64,000 nucleotides of DNA from Sphaerimonospora sp050942215 (lineage in GTDB: Bacteria; Actinomycetota; Actinomycetes; Streptosporangiales; Streptosporangiaceae). The notes below the pieces were generated by a model. That model had not been told where the DNA came from. It saw only the letters and a list, made by a program, of their open reading frames with translations, and made no database searches. Position 1 is the stretch's first letter, and the number at the start of each line of letters is the position of its first letter. This document shows positions 26,487-35,305 of this stretch, one piece after another. A program made the translations under genes and the position numbers. Where the stretch lies: positions 930,001-994,000 of the forward strand of contig NZ_CP192056.1 in the NCBI RefSeq assembly GCF_050942215.1. Direction: 5' to 3'.

Positions 26487-27794
26487 GTGCTAACCGCGAT
26501 TACCCGGGCATTCCGGACGCCGGACCTGCGCAAGAAGCTGCTCTTCACCTTGAGCATCATCGTGCTGTTCCGACTGGGCTCGGTGCTTCCCACGCCCGGC
26601 GTCAACTCCGAGAATGTCGCCAGGGCGCTAGAGCAGGCGCAGGCGGGAGAGTCCAGCAACATCTACGGGATGGTGCAGCTCTTCAGCGGCGGCGCTCTGC
26701 TGAGACTTTCAGTCTTCGCCCTGGGCATCATGCCGTACATCACCGCAAGCATCATCCTGCAGTTGCTCGTGGTCGTGATCCCCCGTCTCGAGGCCCTGAA
26801 GAAGGAGGGCCAGTCGGGTCAGACGAAGATCACGCAGTACACACGATATCTGACCGTCGGGCTCGCCGTGCTCCAGTCGACCGCTTTCGTCGCTCTGGCG
26901 CGCTCCGGGCAACTCTTCCCGAACAGCAACCTGCCGGTCCTGCTGAGCAACGACATCTTCCCGCTCGTCACCATGGTCGTCGTGATGACCGCCGGCACCG
27001 CCGTGATCATGTGGCTGGGCGAGCTGATCACCGACCGCGGGGTCGGCAACGGCATGTCGGTGCTGATCTTCGCGCAGGTCATCGCGGTCTTCCCGGCCGA
27101 GCTGATCAACATTTACCGGGTCAGCGCGTTCAAGTTCACCGTGGTGATGATCACCGGTATCGCCATGATCGCCTTCGTGGTCTTCATCGAGCAGGCCCAG
27201 CGCCGCGTTCCGGTGCAGTACGCCAAGCGCATGGTGGGCCGCCGGATGTACGGCGGGACCTCCACCTACATCCCGCTGAAGGTGAACCAGGGAGGCATCA
27301 TCCCGGTCATCTTCGCGTCCTCGCTGCTGTACCTGCCGCAGCTGGCGGTCACCCTGTGGGGCAACACCGAGAAACCCAACATGGTCATCGAGTGGCTGGC
27401 CCAGAACATGGTGCAGGGTGACAGCCCCGCCTACTCGGTCGCCTACTTCCTGCTGATCATCTTCTTCACCTACTTCTACGTGTCCATCACCTTCAACCCC
27501 ACTGAAGTCGCGGACAACATGAAGAAGTACGGTGGGTTCATCCCGGGCATCCGCCCGGGTCGGCCGACCGCCGAGTACCTGGGCTTCGTGCTGAACAGGC
27601 TCACGGCGACCGGCGCTCCGTATCTGGGTTTCATCTCGCTGATCCCGATCGTGGCGCTCGGCTCGGTCGGCGCGAGCGCGAACTTCCCGTTCGGAGGGAC
27701 CAGTATTCTGATCATGGTTGGTGTGGGCCTGGACACGGTCAAACAGATCGAAAGTCAGCTTCAGCAGCGTAACTACGAGGGCTTCCTGAGATAG
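26487..27794 (+). CDS. secY: Sec translocase channel subunit SecY
   Basis: A 435-residue channel subunit with about ten transmembrane helices, through which secreted and membrane proteins pass. The GTG at 26487 is chosen because AGGAGGGA lies just before it and the product starts with the usual TAITRAFRTPDLRKK; an upstream open frame has no such site. Conserved parts include the plug and TM2 region after FSGGALLRLSVFALGIMPYI and the cytoplasmic loop GFIPGIRPG. The stop overlaps the adk start by one base. Confidence 0.97.
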   Translation: MLTAITRAFRTPDLRKKLLFTLSIIVLFRLGSVLPTPGVNSENVARALEQAQAGESSNIYGMVQLFSGGALLRLSVFALGIMPYITASIILQLLVVVIPRLEALKKEGQSGQTKITQYTRYLTVGLAVLQSTAFVALARSGQLFPNSNLPVLLSNDIFPLVTMVVVMTAGTAVIMWLGELITDRGVGNGMSVLIFAQVIAVFPAELINIYRVSAFKFTVVMITGIAMIAFVVFIEQAQRRVPVQYAKRMVGRRMYGGTSTYIPLKVNQGGIIPVIFASSLLYLPQLAVTLWGNTEKPNMVIEWLAQNMVQGDSPAYSVAYFLLIIFFTYFYVSITFNPTEVADNMKKYGGFIPGIRPGRPTAEYLGFVLNRLTATGAPYLGFISLIPIVALGSVGASANFPFGGTSILIMVGVGLDTVKQIESQLQQRNYEGFLR

Positions 27795-28447
27795 TGCGCC
27801 TCGTTTTGGTCGGGCCCCCCGGAGCGGGCAAGGGGACGCAGGCCCAGTTCATCGCATCGCACCTGTCGATCCCGAAGATATCGACCGGTGACATTTTCCG
27901 CGCCAACGTGTCGGGGGGCACCCCCCTCGGCAAGCTTGCGAAGGAGTACATGGACCGCGGCGACCTGGTCCCCGACGAGGTCACGGTCGCCATGGTCCGC
28001 GACCGCCTGTCAGAGGACGACGCGCAGGAGGGCTTCCTGCTCGACGGCTTCCCGCGCAACGTGCCCCAGGCGGAAGTGCTCAAGAAGATGTTGGACGAGT
28101 TCGGCACGGCACTCGACCTGGTGCTGGAGCTGGTCGTCGACGACGACGAGGTCGTCAGGCGGCTGGCGGGCCGGCGCACCTGCCGCTCGTGCGGCAAGGT
28201 GTGGCACGAGCTGTTCGATCCGCCCACGCAGCCGGGCGTCTGCGACGCCTGCGGCGGCGAGCTGTTCCAGCGCGACGACGACCGGGAGGAGACCATCAGG
28301 CACCGCCTGGAGGTCTATCAGGAGCAGACGGCTCCGCTGGTCGCCTTCTACGCCGACGAGGGCATCCTCGTGGGGGTGGACGCGACGGGTCCGGTCGAGG
28401 AGGTCACCCAGCGGGCCATGGCCGTGCTGCGGCGGTTCGCCGACTGA
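27794..28447 (+). CDS. adk: Adenylate kinase, zinc-binding lid type
   Basis: A 217-residue enzyme converting AMP and ATP to two ADP. The P-loop GPPGAGKGTQ is at residues 7-16, followed by STGDIFR and DGFPRN. The lid is of the long type and holds a zinc site, Cys130, Cys133, Cys150 and Cys153. Its GTG shares one base with the secY stop codon. A 12-bp hairpin follows the gene. Confidence 0.97.
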   Translation: MRLVLVGPPGAGKGTQAQFIASHLSIPKISTGDIFRANVSGGTPLGKLAKEYMDRGDLVPDEVTVAMVRDRLSEDDAQEGFLLDGFPRNVPQAEVLKKMLDEFGTALDLVLELVVDDDEVVRRLAGRRTCRSCGKVWHELFDPPTQPGVCDACGGELFQRDDDREETIRHRLEVYQEQTAPLVAFYADEGILVGVDATGPVEEVTQRAMAVLRRFAD

Positions 28448-28464
28448 TCGCTTACCGAAGGTTT

Positions 28465-28495
28465 GAACGCCACTCCGAACCTTGGAGTGGCGTTC
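28465..28495 (+). terminator. Terminator after adk
   Basis: GAACGCCACTCC (28465-28476) pairs perfectly with GGAGTGGCGTTC (28484-28495) around a 7-nt loop, 17 nt after adk. It lies just before map, so map may use its own promoter or read-through. Confidence 0.65.
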
Positions 28496-28532
28496 AGCCT
28501 TGTATGGGACAATTCATGAAAGGGGGTGCGAA

Positions 28533-29348
28533 TTGTTCAAGAAGAGTCGGCATGGCATCCAGATCAAGACCGCGGAGCAGCTGGACAAGATGCGTGCCGC
28601 GGGCCTGGTGGTGGCCAGGACGCTGGAACTGCTCCGGTCGTCCGTGGAGCCGGGGCTCACCCCCCTCGATCTCGATGCCATCGCGGAGAAGGCCATCCGG
28701 GACGAGGGCGCCATCCCGTCGTTCAAGGGCTATCAGGGCTTTCCCGCGACCATCTGCGCCTCGGTCAACGAGGAGGTCGTCCACGGCATCCCGACCGATC
28801 GCCGCAAGCTGCGCGAGGGCGACATCATCTCCATCGACTGCGGCGCGATCCTCGACGGCTGGCACGGCGACTCGGCCATCACGGTTCCGGTCGGCGAGGT
28901 CGACCCGAAGCTGACCGAGCTGATGCGGGTGACCGAGGAGGCCATGTGGCGGGGCATCTCGGCCCTGCGGGTAGGCGGTCACCTGTCGGACATCGGTTTC
29001 CAGGTCGAGAAGTACGTCCGCTCCCAGGGCCGGTACGGGATCCCGCCCGAGTACGGCGGGCACGGCATCGGCACCGAGATGCACATGGACCCGTGGGTGG
29101 CCAACCACGGCAAGCCCGGCCGGGGGCCGCGCTTCGAGGCGGGCATGTGCTTCGCCGTCGAGCCCATGGTCAACCTCGGCACCGAGCGGACGAAGGTCCT
29201 CGGCGACGACTGGACGGTGATCACGCTCGACGGCAGGTCCTCAGCGCACTTCGAGCACAGCGTCGCGGTGACCGAGGACGGTCCGCTGGTGCTGACCGCT
29301 CTCGACGGAGGCGCCTCCCGGTTCGGTCCGGACACGGACGGTTCCTGA
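28533..29348 (+). CDS. map: Methionine aminopeptidase, type I
   Basis: A 271-residue enzyme that removes the initiator methionine from new proteins. Metal ligands are visible: D102 and D113 (IDCGAILDGWHGDS), the His of YGGHGIGTEMH, and Glu in CFAVEPMVN and FEHSVAVTE; H84 in VVHGIP is the substrate-side His. The TTG at 28533 is preferred (AGGGGG 6-7 nt upstream, product starts MFKKSRHGIQIKT); no in-frame ATG or GTG with a better site was found. Map next to adk is the common actinobacterial order. Confidence 0.95.
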   Translation: MFKKSRHGIQIKTAEQLDKMRAAGLVVARTLELLRSSVEPGLTPLDLDAIAEKAIRDEGAIPSFKGYQGFPATICASVNEEVVHGIPTDRRKLREGDIISIDCGAILDGWHGDSAITVPVGEVDPKLTELMRVTEEAMWRGISALRVGGHLSDIGFQVEKYVRSQGRYGIPPEYGGHGIGTEMHMDPWVANHGKPGRGPRFEAGMCFAVEPMVNLGTERTKVLGDDWTVITLDGRSSAHFEHSVAVTEDGPLVLTALDGGASRFGPDTDGS

Positions 29349-29437
29349 CCGTACGGACGGTCCCGGGAAACGGCGGGGGCCGTTCGCATGGGAATAGCGG
29401 GATAATGGGTTTATCGCTCGATCAACGGGAGTTGGGG

Positions 29438-29875
29438 ATGGCGGCGACGCCGGAGATGCGGGCCTCCGACGGCGACCGGGACCGGGTCGCCGCCGCGCTG
29501 CGTGAGCACATGGCCGAGGGCAGGCTCACCGTCGACGAGTTCAACGAGAGACTGGAGCAGGTCTACGGGAGCAGGACGTACGGCGAGCTCGCCAGGCTGA
29601 CCTCCGATCTGCCCGAGATCGACCTGTACACCCTCCCCGCCGCGGTGGAGAAGACCGCCGGGCGGCCACCGAGTCTCCGGAGCCCGGCCGGGTTGAAGGC
29701 CGCCTGGGGGGCATGGGCGGCGGCCAGCGCCGTCAACTGGGTGGTCTGGCTGATCACGTGCATCAGCTCCGGCGACATGATCTATCCGTGGCCGCTGTGG
29801 GTGATGGGTCCGTGGGGCGCCGTGCTGCTGGTGGGCACGATTTTCGGCGGGGCCGGCCAGGGTCGCAGCCGCTAG
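29438..29875 (+). CDS. DUF1707 domain membrane protein
   Basis: A 145-residue protein. Residues 6-57 match DUF1707: RASDGDRDRVAAALREHMAEG, then LTVDEFNERLE and YGELARLTSDLP (given in parts). The C-terminal half contains two transmembrane segments at about 90-107 and 118-136. DUF1707 proteins are common in actinomycetes; their function is not established. The ATG at 29438 has GGGAG 6 nt upstream; an ATG at 29405 would add 11 residues. It interrupts the usual map-infA neighbourhood. Confidence 0.8.
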   Translation: MAATPEMRASDGDRDRVAAALREHMAEGRLTVDEFNERLEQVYGSRTYGELARLTSDLPEIDLYTLPAAVEKTAGRPPSLRSPAGLKAAWGAWAAASAVNWVVWLITCISSGDMIYPWPLWVMGPWGAVLLVGTIFGGAGQGRSR

Positions 29876-29923
29876 CCCGGCTCCTCCCCGGGAGGCCTGC
29901 TCGGCCTGACATCGTGTCTTGGT

Positions 29924-29953
29924 TTCGCATTCTGGGCTGAGTTGTCGTACACT
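29924..29953 (+). promoter_or_regulatory. Possible infA promoter
   Basis: TTCGCA (29924-29929) and TACACT (29948-29953) are spaced by 18 nt, giving a leader of about 125 nt. The -10 is good and the -35 weak. The leader contains no gene. Confidence 0.45.
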
Positions 29954-30085
29954 CCGTTGTCGGTTCACTATGACCTTTTGCGCCAAGGCGGCCAGGCAGG
30001 CCGCTGCTCTCTGGAAGCGCCCGAAAGGTCGCGGCTGCTTAGTGTTCCGAAGCCTCAGACGACCGATCAGTGAAACGCGAGGGCC

Positions 30086-30307
30086 ATGGCCAAGAAAGAC
30101 GGCGCCATCGAGATTGAGGGCACTGTGATCGAGTCACTCCCGAACGCCATGTTCCGGGTGCAACTCGACAACGGCCACAAGGTCCTTGCCCACATCAGCG
30201 GACGGATGCGGATGCACTACATCCGGATCCTCCCCGACGACCGAGTTGTGGTCGAACTGAGTCCCTACGACCTGAGTCGTGGACGGATCGTCTACCGGTA
30301 CAAGTAG
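30086..30307 (+). CDS. infA: Translation initiation factor IF-1
   Basis: A 73-residue OB-fold protein that binds the A site during initiation. MAKKDGAIEIEGTVIESLPN and GRMRMHYIRILPDDRV are diagnostic, and the length is exactly typical. It leads the infA-rpmJ-rpsM-rpsK-rpsD-rpoA-rplQ group; rpmJ follows after 40 nt. Confidence 0.98.
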   Translation: MAKKDGAIEIEGTVIESLPNAMFRVQLDNGHKVLAHISGRMRMHYIRILPDDRVVVELSPYDLSRGRIVYRYK

Positions 30308-30347
30308 GTCCCCCCGCGGGCGGGGCCCACGCGGAACGAATAGGACT

Positions 30348-30461
30348 ATGAAGGTCAAGCCGAGCGTCAAGAAGATCTGCGACAAGTGCAAGGTGATCCG
30401 CCGGCACGGTCGCGTCATGGTGATCTGCGACAACCTGCGCCACAAGCAGCGCCAGGGCTAG
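30348..30461 (+). CDS. rpmJ: 50S ribosomal protein L36, zinc type
   Basis: A 37-residue L36 protein, MKVKPSVKKICDKCKVIRR at its start. The zinc ligands Cys11, Cys14, Cys27 and His32 are all present, so this is the zinc-dependent form. A 215-nt gap follows before rpsM, rich in short G/C inverted repeats such as CCGGGG/CCCCGG but without a clear promoter. Confidence 0.97.
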   Translation: MKVKPSVKKICDKCKVIRRHGRVMVICDNLRHKQRQG

Positions 30462-30676
30462 TCGCGGCGGCCCCGCCGAGCCCGCTCGCGTAGCGGACGC
30501 CGAGGAGTCCGGGGCCGACAACAGAAATCGCGTCTCACACCCGCGCAGGCGGTTTCCCGGAGCGGAGGCCGTACCACGCGGGAGACCCCCGGTCGGAGGC
30601 CGGGGCCCTCGCCCCGGGCATGGGGAGGGGAGGCGAGGCGCAGGACCTCCGCCACACCGAAGGAGAATGCCCGACC

Positions 30677-31057
30677 ATGGCTCGCCTGGTTGGCGTCGAC
30701 CTCCCCCGCGACAAGCGGCTGGAGATCGCTCTCACCTACATCTACGGAATCGGCCGCACCCGCGCCCAGGAGATCCTGGATGCGACGGGGATCAGCCCCG
30801 ACCTGCGCGTTCACCAGCTCACCGATGCGGAGCTGGTCCCGATGCGTGACTACATCGAGGCGAACTACAAGATCGAGGGTGACCTCCGGCGCGAGGTTCA
30901 GGCCGACATCCGTCGCAAGATCGAAATCGGCTGTTACCAGGGCATCCGGCACCGCAAGGGGCTGCCCGTCCACGGCCAGCGGACGCAGACGAACGCCCGC
31001 ACTCGCAAGGGCAAGAAGAAGACCGTGGCCGGTAAGAAGAAGCCGGGCAAGAAGTAG
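30677..31057 (+). CDS. rpsM: 30S ribosomal protein S13
   Basis: A 126-residue S13 protein at the top of the small-subunit head. The ATG at 30677 gives MARLVGVDLPRDKRLEIAL and lies after AAGGAGAA; a longer open frame upstream is not needed. The C-terminal signature GLPVHGQRTQTNARTRKG is present, followed by a Lys-rich tail. rpsK follows after 35 nt. Confidence 0.97.
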   Translation: MARLVGVDLPRDKRLEIALTYIYGIGRTRAQEILDATGISPDLRVHQLTDAELVPMRDYIEANYKIEGDLRREVQADIRRKIEIGCYQGIRHRKGLPVHGQRTQTNARTRKGKKKTVAGKKKPGKK

Positions 31058-31092
31058 TCCTAGCAGCCACCATTCCAGGAGATAGCGCTTAA

Positions 31093-31497
31093 ATGCCGCC
31101 GAAGAGCCGCCAGGGCGCACCGAAGAAGGTGCGCCGCAAGGAAAAGAAGAACGTCGCTCACGGGCACGCCCACATCAAGAGCACGTTCAACAACACCATC
31201 GTTTCGATCACCGACCCCAACGGGAACGTGATCTCCTGGGCCAGCGCCGGTCACGTCGGGTTCAAGGGCTCACGTAAGTCCACCCCGTTCGCCGCGCAGA
31301 TGGCTGCCGAGAACGCCGCTCGCCGGGCCATGGAGCACGGCATGCGCAAGGTCGACGTGTTCGTCAAGGGTCCCGGCTCCGGCCGGGAGACCGCGATCCG
31401 TTCGCTTCAGGCCACCGGCCTGGAGGTCGGATCCATCCAGGACGTCACCCCCGTTCCGCACAACGGCTGCCGCCCGCCCAAGCGCCGCCGCGTCTGA
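31093..31497 (+). CDS. rpsK: 30S ribosomal protein S11
   Basis: A 134-residue S11 protein of the platform. HIKSTFNNTIVSITD and the C-terminal VTPVPHNGCRPPKRRRV are diagnostic. The site AGGAGA lies 10 nt before the ATG, a long but tolerable spacing. It lies between rpsM and rpsD in the alpha operon order. Confidence 0.97.
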   Translation: MPPKSRQGAPKKVRRKEKKNVAHGHAHIKSTFNNTIVSITDPNGNVISWASAGHVGFKGSRKSTPFAAQMAAENAARRAMEHGMRKVDVFVKGPGSGRETAIRSLQATGLEVGSIQDVTPVPHNGCRPPKRRRV

Positions 31498-31517
31498 GCT
31501 CAGGAGAATAGGAAGAA

Positions 31518-32144
31518 ATGGCTCGTTACACGGGTCCGGACTGCAAGCTCTGCCGCCGCGAGAAGACCAAGCTCTTCCTCAAGGGCAAGAAGTGCGAGTC
31601 CGCCAAGTGCCCCATCGAGATCCGTCCTTACCCGCCGGGTGAGCACGGCCGCGGCCGTCCGAAGGAGTCTGAGTACCAGCTCCAGCTTCGTGAGAAGCAG
31701 AAGACCCGCCGCATCTACGGCGTCCTCGAGAAGCAGTTCCACAACTACTACGAGGAAGCCAACCGCAAGGCCGGCAAGACCGGTGAGAACCTTCTCCAGA
31801 TCCTGGAGAGCCGTCTCGACAACGTGGTCTACCGCGCCGGTTTCGCCGAGTCGCGCGACGCCGCCCGCCAGCAGGTGCGCCACGGCCACTTCCTGGTGAA
31901 CGGCAGGAAGGTCGACATCCCGTCGTACCGGGTGCGCGAGCATGACATCATCGAGGTCCGCGAGAAGGCTCGCAACCTGATGCCGTACGAGGTGGCCCGC
32001 GCGGTCGCCGGGGACAAGACCATCCCGGCGTGGCTGGGCGTCTCGGCCGAGCAGATGCGCGTCCTCGTGCACCAGCTCCCGGTTCGCCAGCAGATCGACA
32101 CGCTGGTCCAGGAGCAGCTGATCGTCGAGCTCTACTCGAAGTAG
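31518..32144 (+). CDS. rpsD: 30S ribosomal protein S4, zinc-binding type
   Basis: A 208-residue S4 protein, an assembly initiator. Cys9, Cys12, Cys26 and Cys31 form the N-terminal zinc site of the C+ form. The S4 RNA-binding domain around residues 95-155 contains SRLDNVVYRAGFAESRDAAR. A 140-nt gap containing the palindromic CCGTACGG elements separates it from rpoA. Confidence 0.97.
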   Translation: MARYTGPDCKLCRREKTKLFLKGKKCESAKCPIEIRPYPPGEHGRGRPKESEYQLQLREKQKTRRIYGVLEKQFHNYYEEANRKAGKTGENLLQILESRLDNVVYRAGFAESRDAARQQVRHGHFLVNGRKVDIPSYRVREHDIIEVREKARNLMPYEVARAVAGDKTIPAWLGVSAEQMRVLVHQLPVRQQIDTLVQEQLIVELYSK

Positions 32145-32284
32145 TAGGAATCGCGTCAGAGCTCGTAGTTCAGGGATCGCATGGCGCCGTACGGCCCGCT
32201 CCGGGCGAGCCGTACGGCATCATGGTTGTAGGCGAGTGACGTCAAATAGCGGGCGTCACCGTAATCGGGACAGGGAGTTCCCAC

Positions 32285-33301
32285 ATGCTGATCGCACAGC
32301 GCCCGAGCCTCCAGGAGGAGTCGCTCGAGGAGCACCGGTCCAGGTTCGTCATAGAGCCGCTTGAGCCGGGCTTCGGTTACACCATCGGCAACTCGCTGCG
32401 GCGTACGCTGCTGTCCTCCATTCCGGGGGCGGCCGTCACCAGCATCCGCATCGAGGGCGTGCTGCACGAGTTCTCGACCGTGCCGGGGGTGAAGGAAGAC
32501 GTCACCGACATAATCCTGAACCTCAAGTCGCTGGTCGTCTCGTCGGAGCACGACGAGCCCGTGGTGATGTATCTACGCAAGCAGGGCCCCGGTGAGGTCA
32601 CCGCCGCCGACATCGCGCCGCCGGCCGGTGTCGAGGTGCACAACCCCGACCTGCACATCGCCACGCTGAACGGCAAGGCGAAGCTGGAGATGGAGCTGAC
32701 CGTCGAGCGCGGCCGCGGCTATGTCTCCGCCGCGCAGAACAAGCAGCCGGGCCAGGAGATCGGCCGGATTCCGATCGACTCGATCTACTCCCCGGTGCTC
32801 AAGGTCACCTACAAGGTCGAGGCCACCCGTGTCGAGCAGCGCACGGACTTCGACCGCCTGATCCTCGACGTCGAGACCAAGCCGTCCATGAAGCCCCGCG
32901 ATGCGGTGGCCTCGGCCGGCAAGACCCTGGTCGAGCTGTTCGGCCTGGCCCGCGAGCTCAACGTCGAGGCCGAGGGCATCGACATCGGCCCGTCGCCGAC
33001 CGACGCCGCCCTGGCCGCCGATCTGGCGTTGCCGATCGAGGAGCTCAACCTCACGGTCCGCTCCTACAACTGCCTCAAGCGCGAGGGCATCCACACCGTG
33101 GGTGAGCTCGTCGCCCGCAGCGAGCAGGACCTCCTCGACATCCGGAACTTCGGTGCCAAGTCGATAGAGGAAGTCAAGCAGAAGCTGCACGAGATGGGCC
33201 TCGCCCTCAAGGACTCACCGCCCGGATTCGACCCCACAGCGGTCGCAGGCGGTGGATTCGACGATGAGGACGGCGGCTTCATCGAGACCGAGCAGTACTG
33301 A
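32285..33301 (+). CDS. rpoA: DNA-directed RNA polymerase alpha subunit
   Basis: A 338-residue alpha subunit. The N-terminal dimerisation domain covers about residues 1-230 (with GYTIGNSLRRTLLSSIPGAA), and the C-terminal domain that binds UP elements and activators lies at about 245-310 (VRSYNCLKREGIHTVGEL). An acidic tail ends the protein. Two small hairpins separate it from rplQ. Confidence 0.98.
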   Translation: MLIAQRPSLQEESLEEHRSRFVIEPLEPGFGYTIGNSLRRTLLSSIPGAAVTSIRIEGVLHEFSTVPGVKEDVTDIILNLKSLVVSSEHDEPVVMYLRKQGPGEVTAADIAPPAGVEVHNPDLHIATLNGKAKLEMELTVERGRGYVSAAQNKQPGQEIGRIPIDSIYSPVLKVTYKVEATRVEQRTDFDRLILDVETKPSMKPRDAVASAGKTLVELFGLARELNVEAEGIDIGPSPTDAALAADLALPIEELNLTVRSYNCLKREGIHTVGELVARSEQDLLDIRNFGAKSIEEVKQKLHEMGLALKDSPPGFDPTAVAGGGFDDEDGGFIETEQY

Positions 33302-33358
33302 TCGGCGCCGGCCGCCGATCCGCTGATCACGACTGTCCGTCTCAGCCGATGAGACGGC
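33301..33358 (+). terminator. Two hairpins between rpoA and rplQ
   Basis: GATCGGCG/CGCCGATC (33301-33308 with 33314-33321) and CCGTCTCA/TGAGACGG (33338-33345 with 33351-33358) follow rpoA. Both have 8-bp stems and 5-nt loops, and could attenuate rplQ expression. Confidence 0.4.
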
Positions 33359-33442
33359 CATGACAAGTCACGACCGGTCCGCCGGTCGGCCCGACCCCGG
33401 TACCTCGTACGGCCGGGGCGGGTTGTTCATGAGGAGCATGAG

Positions 33443-33991
33443 ATGCCCAAGCCCACCAAGGGCACCCGTTTCGGCGGCAGCCCCGCGCACGAGCGGCTGA
33501 TCCTGGCGAACCTCGCCACCCAGCTGTTCCAGCACGGCCGGATCCGCACCACCGAGGCCAAGGCCAAGCGCCTCCGCCCGCTCGCGGAGAAGCTGATCAC
33601 CAAGGCGAAGAAGGGCGACATCCACAACCGGCGCCAGGTGCTGACCGTCGTCCGGGACAAGAGCGTCGTCCACCACCTCTTCACCGAGATCGCGCCGACG
33701 TTCGCCGAGCGTCCCGGTGGCTACACCCGGATCACCAAGATCGGCCCGCGTCGGGGCGACAACGCGCCGATGGCCGTCATCGAGCTCGTCAGCGAGCCGC
33801 TGAACGCGGTCAGCGTCACGCGCAAGGCTCCCGCCGAGGCGGCGGCCGGGACGGCCGAGCAGGCGCAGACGCCGGCTCAGGAGGCTCCCGCCGAGGAGGC
33901 CGCCGCCGCTCAGGAGGCTCCGCAGGCCGCCGCGGCGGAGTCCGCCGAGGAGACCGCGCCCGCCGAGGGCAGCGGAGAGGCCAAGGCCTGA
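33443..33991 (+). CDS. rplQ: 50S ribosomal protein L17 with Ala/Glu-rich tail
   Basis: A 182-residue L17 protein. The core (residues 1-128, with MPKPTKGTRFGGSPAHERL, LRPLAEKLITKAKKGD and YTRITKIGPRRGDNAPMA) is of normal length. About 55 more residues form a low-complexity Ala/Glu tail containing repeated QEAPAEEAA-like units. It is the last gene of the alpha operon; a terminator and a tnpB insertion follow. Confidence 0.97.
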   Translation: MPKPTKGTRFGGSPAHERLILANLATQLFQHGRIRTTEAKAKRLRPLAEKLITKAKKGDIHNRRQVLTVVRDKSVVHHLFTEIAPTFAERPGGYTRITKIGPRRGDNAPMAVIELVSEPLNAVSVTRKAPAEAAAGTAEQAQTPAQEAPAEEAAAAQEAPQAAAAESAEETAPAEGSGEAKA

Positions 33992-34005
33992 TTTCAGGCG
34001 TGGTG

Positions 34006-34043
34006 AGCGGGCCCAGCTTCCCTCCGGGGATCCTGGGTCCGCT
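34006..34043 (+). terminator. Terminator after rplQ
   Basis: AGCGGGCCCAG (34006-34016) pairs with CTGGGTCCGCT (34033-34043), with one G-U pair, followed by CTTTC. It ends the infA-rplQ transcript 14 nt after rplQ. Confidence 0.6.
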
Positions 34044-34067
34044 CTTTCATCAGGACCTCCGAGGAGA

Positions 34068-34147
34068 CCCCCGCCTTCAGGCGGGGGAGGAATCGGACCC
34101 CTGCGGAGCAGGGCAGGGATAGGCGGTTCGCTGCCAGGCGAACCGCC
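34068..34147 (+). repeat. Hairpins upstream of tnpB, the first resembling an IS605 right end
   Basis: CCCCCGCC (34068-34075) and GGCGGGGG (34080-34087) enclose TTCA and are followed by AGGAATC. This is the same design as the hairpin after tnpB (stem of 8, TTCA loop, then AGGAA). A second stem, GGCGGTTCGC (34122-34131) with GCGAACCGCC (34138-34147), lies further on. The set may be the left end of the present element or the vestigial right end of another copy. Confidence 0.5.
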
Positions 34148-34198
34148 GTCTCGAACACCTGCATGATGCTTAGCTGATCGTACGGTAAAATGTGAGGC

Positions 34199-35305
34199 AT
34201 GGCGCAGCTTGTGAAGCGGGCGTACAAGTACCGCTTCTACCCGACCCCCGAGCAGGCCGAGGAGCTTGCCCGGACGTTCGGGTGCGTGCGCCTGGTCTAC
34301 AACAAGGCTCTTGAGGAGCGGACCCGCGCCTACACCCAAGAGGGCCGCCGGGTCTCCTACGTGGAGACCTCGGCGATGCTCACCGCCTGGAAGCGCACCG
34401 AGGAACCGGCGTTCCTCAACGAGGTGTCCAGCGTGCCGCTCCAGCAGGCGCTTCGGCACCTGCAAGCGGCGTTCGCGAACTTCTTCGCCAAGCGAGCCAA
34501 GTACCCAGCGTTCAAGTCCCGTAAGCGCTCGCGTGCGTCGGCGGAGTACACCCGCTCCGCGTTCCGCTGGAAGGACGGGCGGCTGTTCCTGGCGAAGATG
34601 GACGGCCCGCTGAACATCGTGTGGTCGTGCCGGCTTCCGGAGGGGGCGGAGCCGTCCACGGTCACCGTGAGCAGGGACGCGGCCGGGCGGTGGTTCGTGT
34701 CGATTCTGGTCGAGGAGAAGATCCGCCCACTCGACCCGAGTGGGAACCGGGTTGGGGTGGACGCCGGGGTCACCGCCCTGGTCACGCTCTCCACCGGGGA
34801 GAAGGTCACCAACCCCCGGCATGAGCGGCGTGACCGGCGCAAGCTCGCCAAGGCGCAGCGTGCCCTGGCCCGCGAGCAGAAGGGCTCGAAAAACCGCGAG
34901 AAGGCCCGATTGAAGGTCGCCCGCGTGTACGCGCGGATCACCGACCGACGGCGCGACTTCCTGCACAAGGTCACCACACGGCTTGTTCGCGAGAACCAAG
35001 TGATCGCCGTGGAAGACCTGACCGTCCGCACCATGGTCCGCAACCACAGCCTGGCCCGCGCCATCTCCGATGCGTCCTGGCGGGAACTCCGCTCGATGCT
35101 GGAGTACAAGTGCGCCTGGTACGGACGCACGCTGGTGACCGTGGACCGGTGGTTCCCCAGCAGCAAGCTGTGCTCGGCGTGCGGCACCCTGCACGAGGCG
35201 ATGCCGCTGAACGTCCGGTCGTGGGAGTGCGCCTGCGGGGCGGTCCACGACCGGGACGTCAACGCCGCACGTAACATCCTCGCCGCCGGGCTGGCGGAGA
35301 GGTAA
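34199..35305 (+). CDS. tnpB: IS200/IS605-family TnpB, RNA-guided nuclease
   Basis: A 368-residue TnpB protein. The N-terminal helix-turn-helix/OrfB region begins YKYRFYPTPEQAE. The RuvC catalytic residues appear intact: D188 in GVDAGVTAL, E272 in IAVEDLTV and the Asp pair of HDRDVNAARNI at 351/353. The zinc ribbon has CSACG and CACG. TnpB is an RNA-guided DNA nuclease whose guide comes from the element's right end. No tnpA is near, so the element cannot move by itself. A TAAAAT box at 34186-34191 ends 7 nt before the ATG, so a leaderless message is possible. It lies between rplQ and truA. Confidence 0.9.
   Translation: MAQLVKRAYKYRFYPTPEQAEELARTFGCVRLVYNKALEERTRAYTQEGRRVSYVETSAMLTAWKRTEEPAFLNEVSSVPLQQALRHLQAAFANFFAKRAKYPAFKSRKRSRASAEYTRSAFRWKDGRLFLAKMDGPLNIVWSCRLPEGAEPSTVTVSRDAAGRWFVSILVEEKIRPLDPSGNRVGVDAGVTALVTLSTGEKVTNPRHERRDRRKLAKAQRALAREQKGSKNREKARLKVARVYARITDRRRDFLHKVTTRLVRENQVIAVEDLTVRTMVRNHSLARAISDASWRELRSMLEYKCAWYGRTLVTVDRWFPSSKLCSACGTLHEAMPLNVRSWECACGAVHDRDVNAARNILAAGLAER

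Noticed and set aside
28526..29437. Extension of the DUF1707 protein through the map region
   Set aside because: This is the wrong frame of map; the ribosome site and the family both place the start at 29438.
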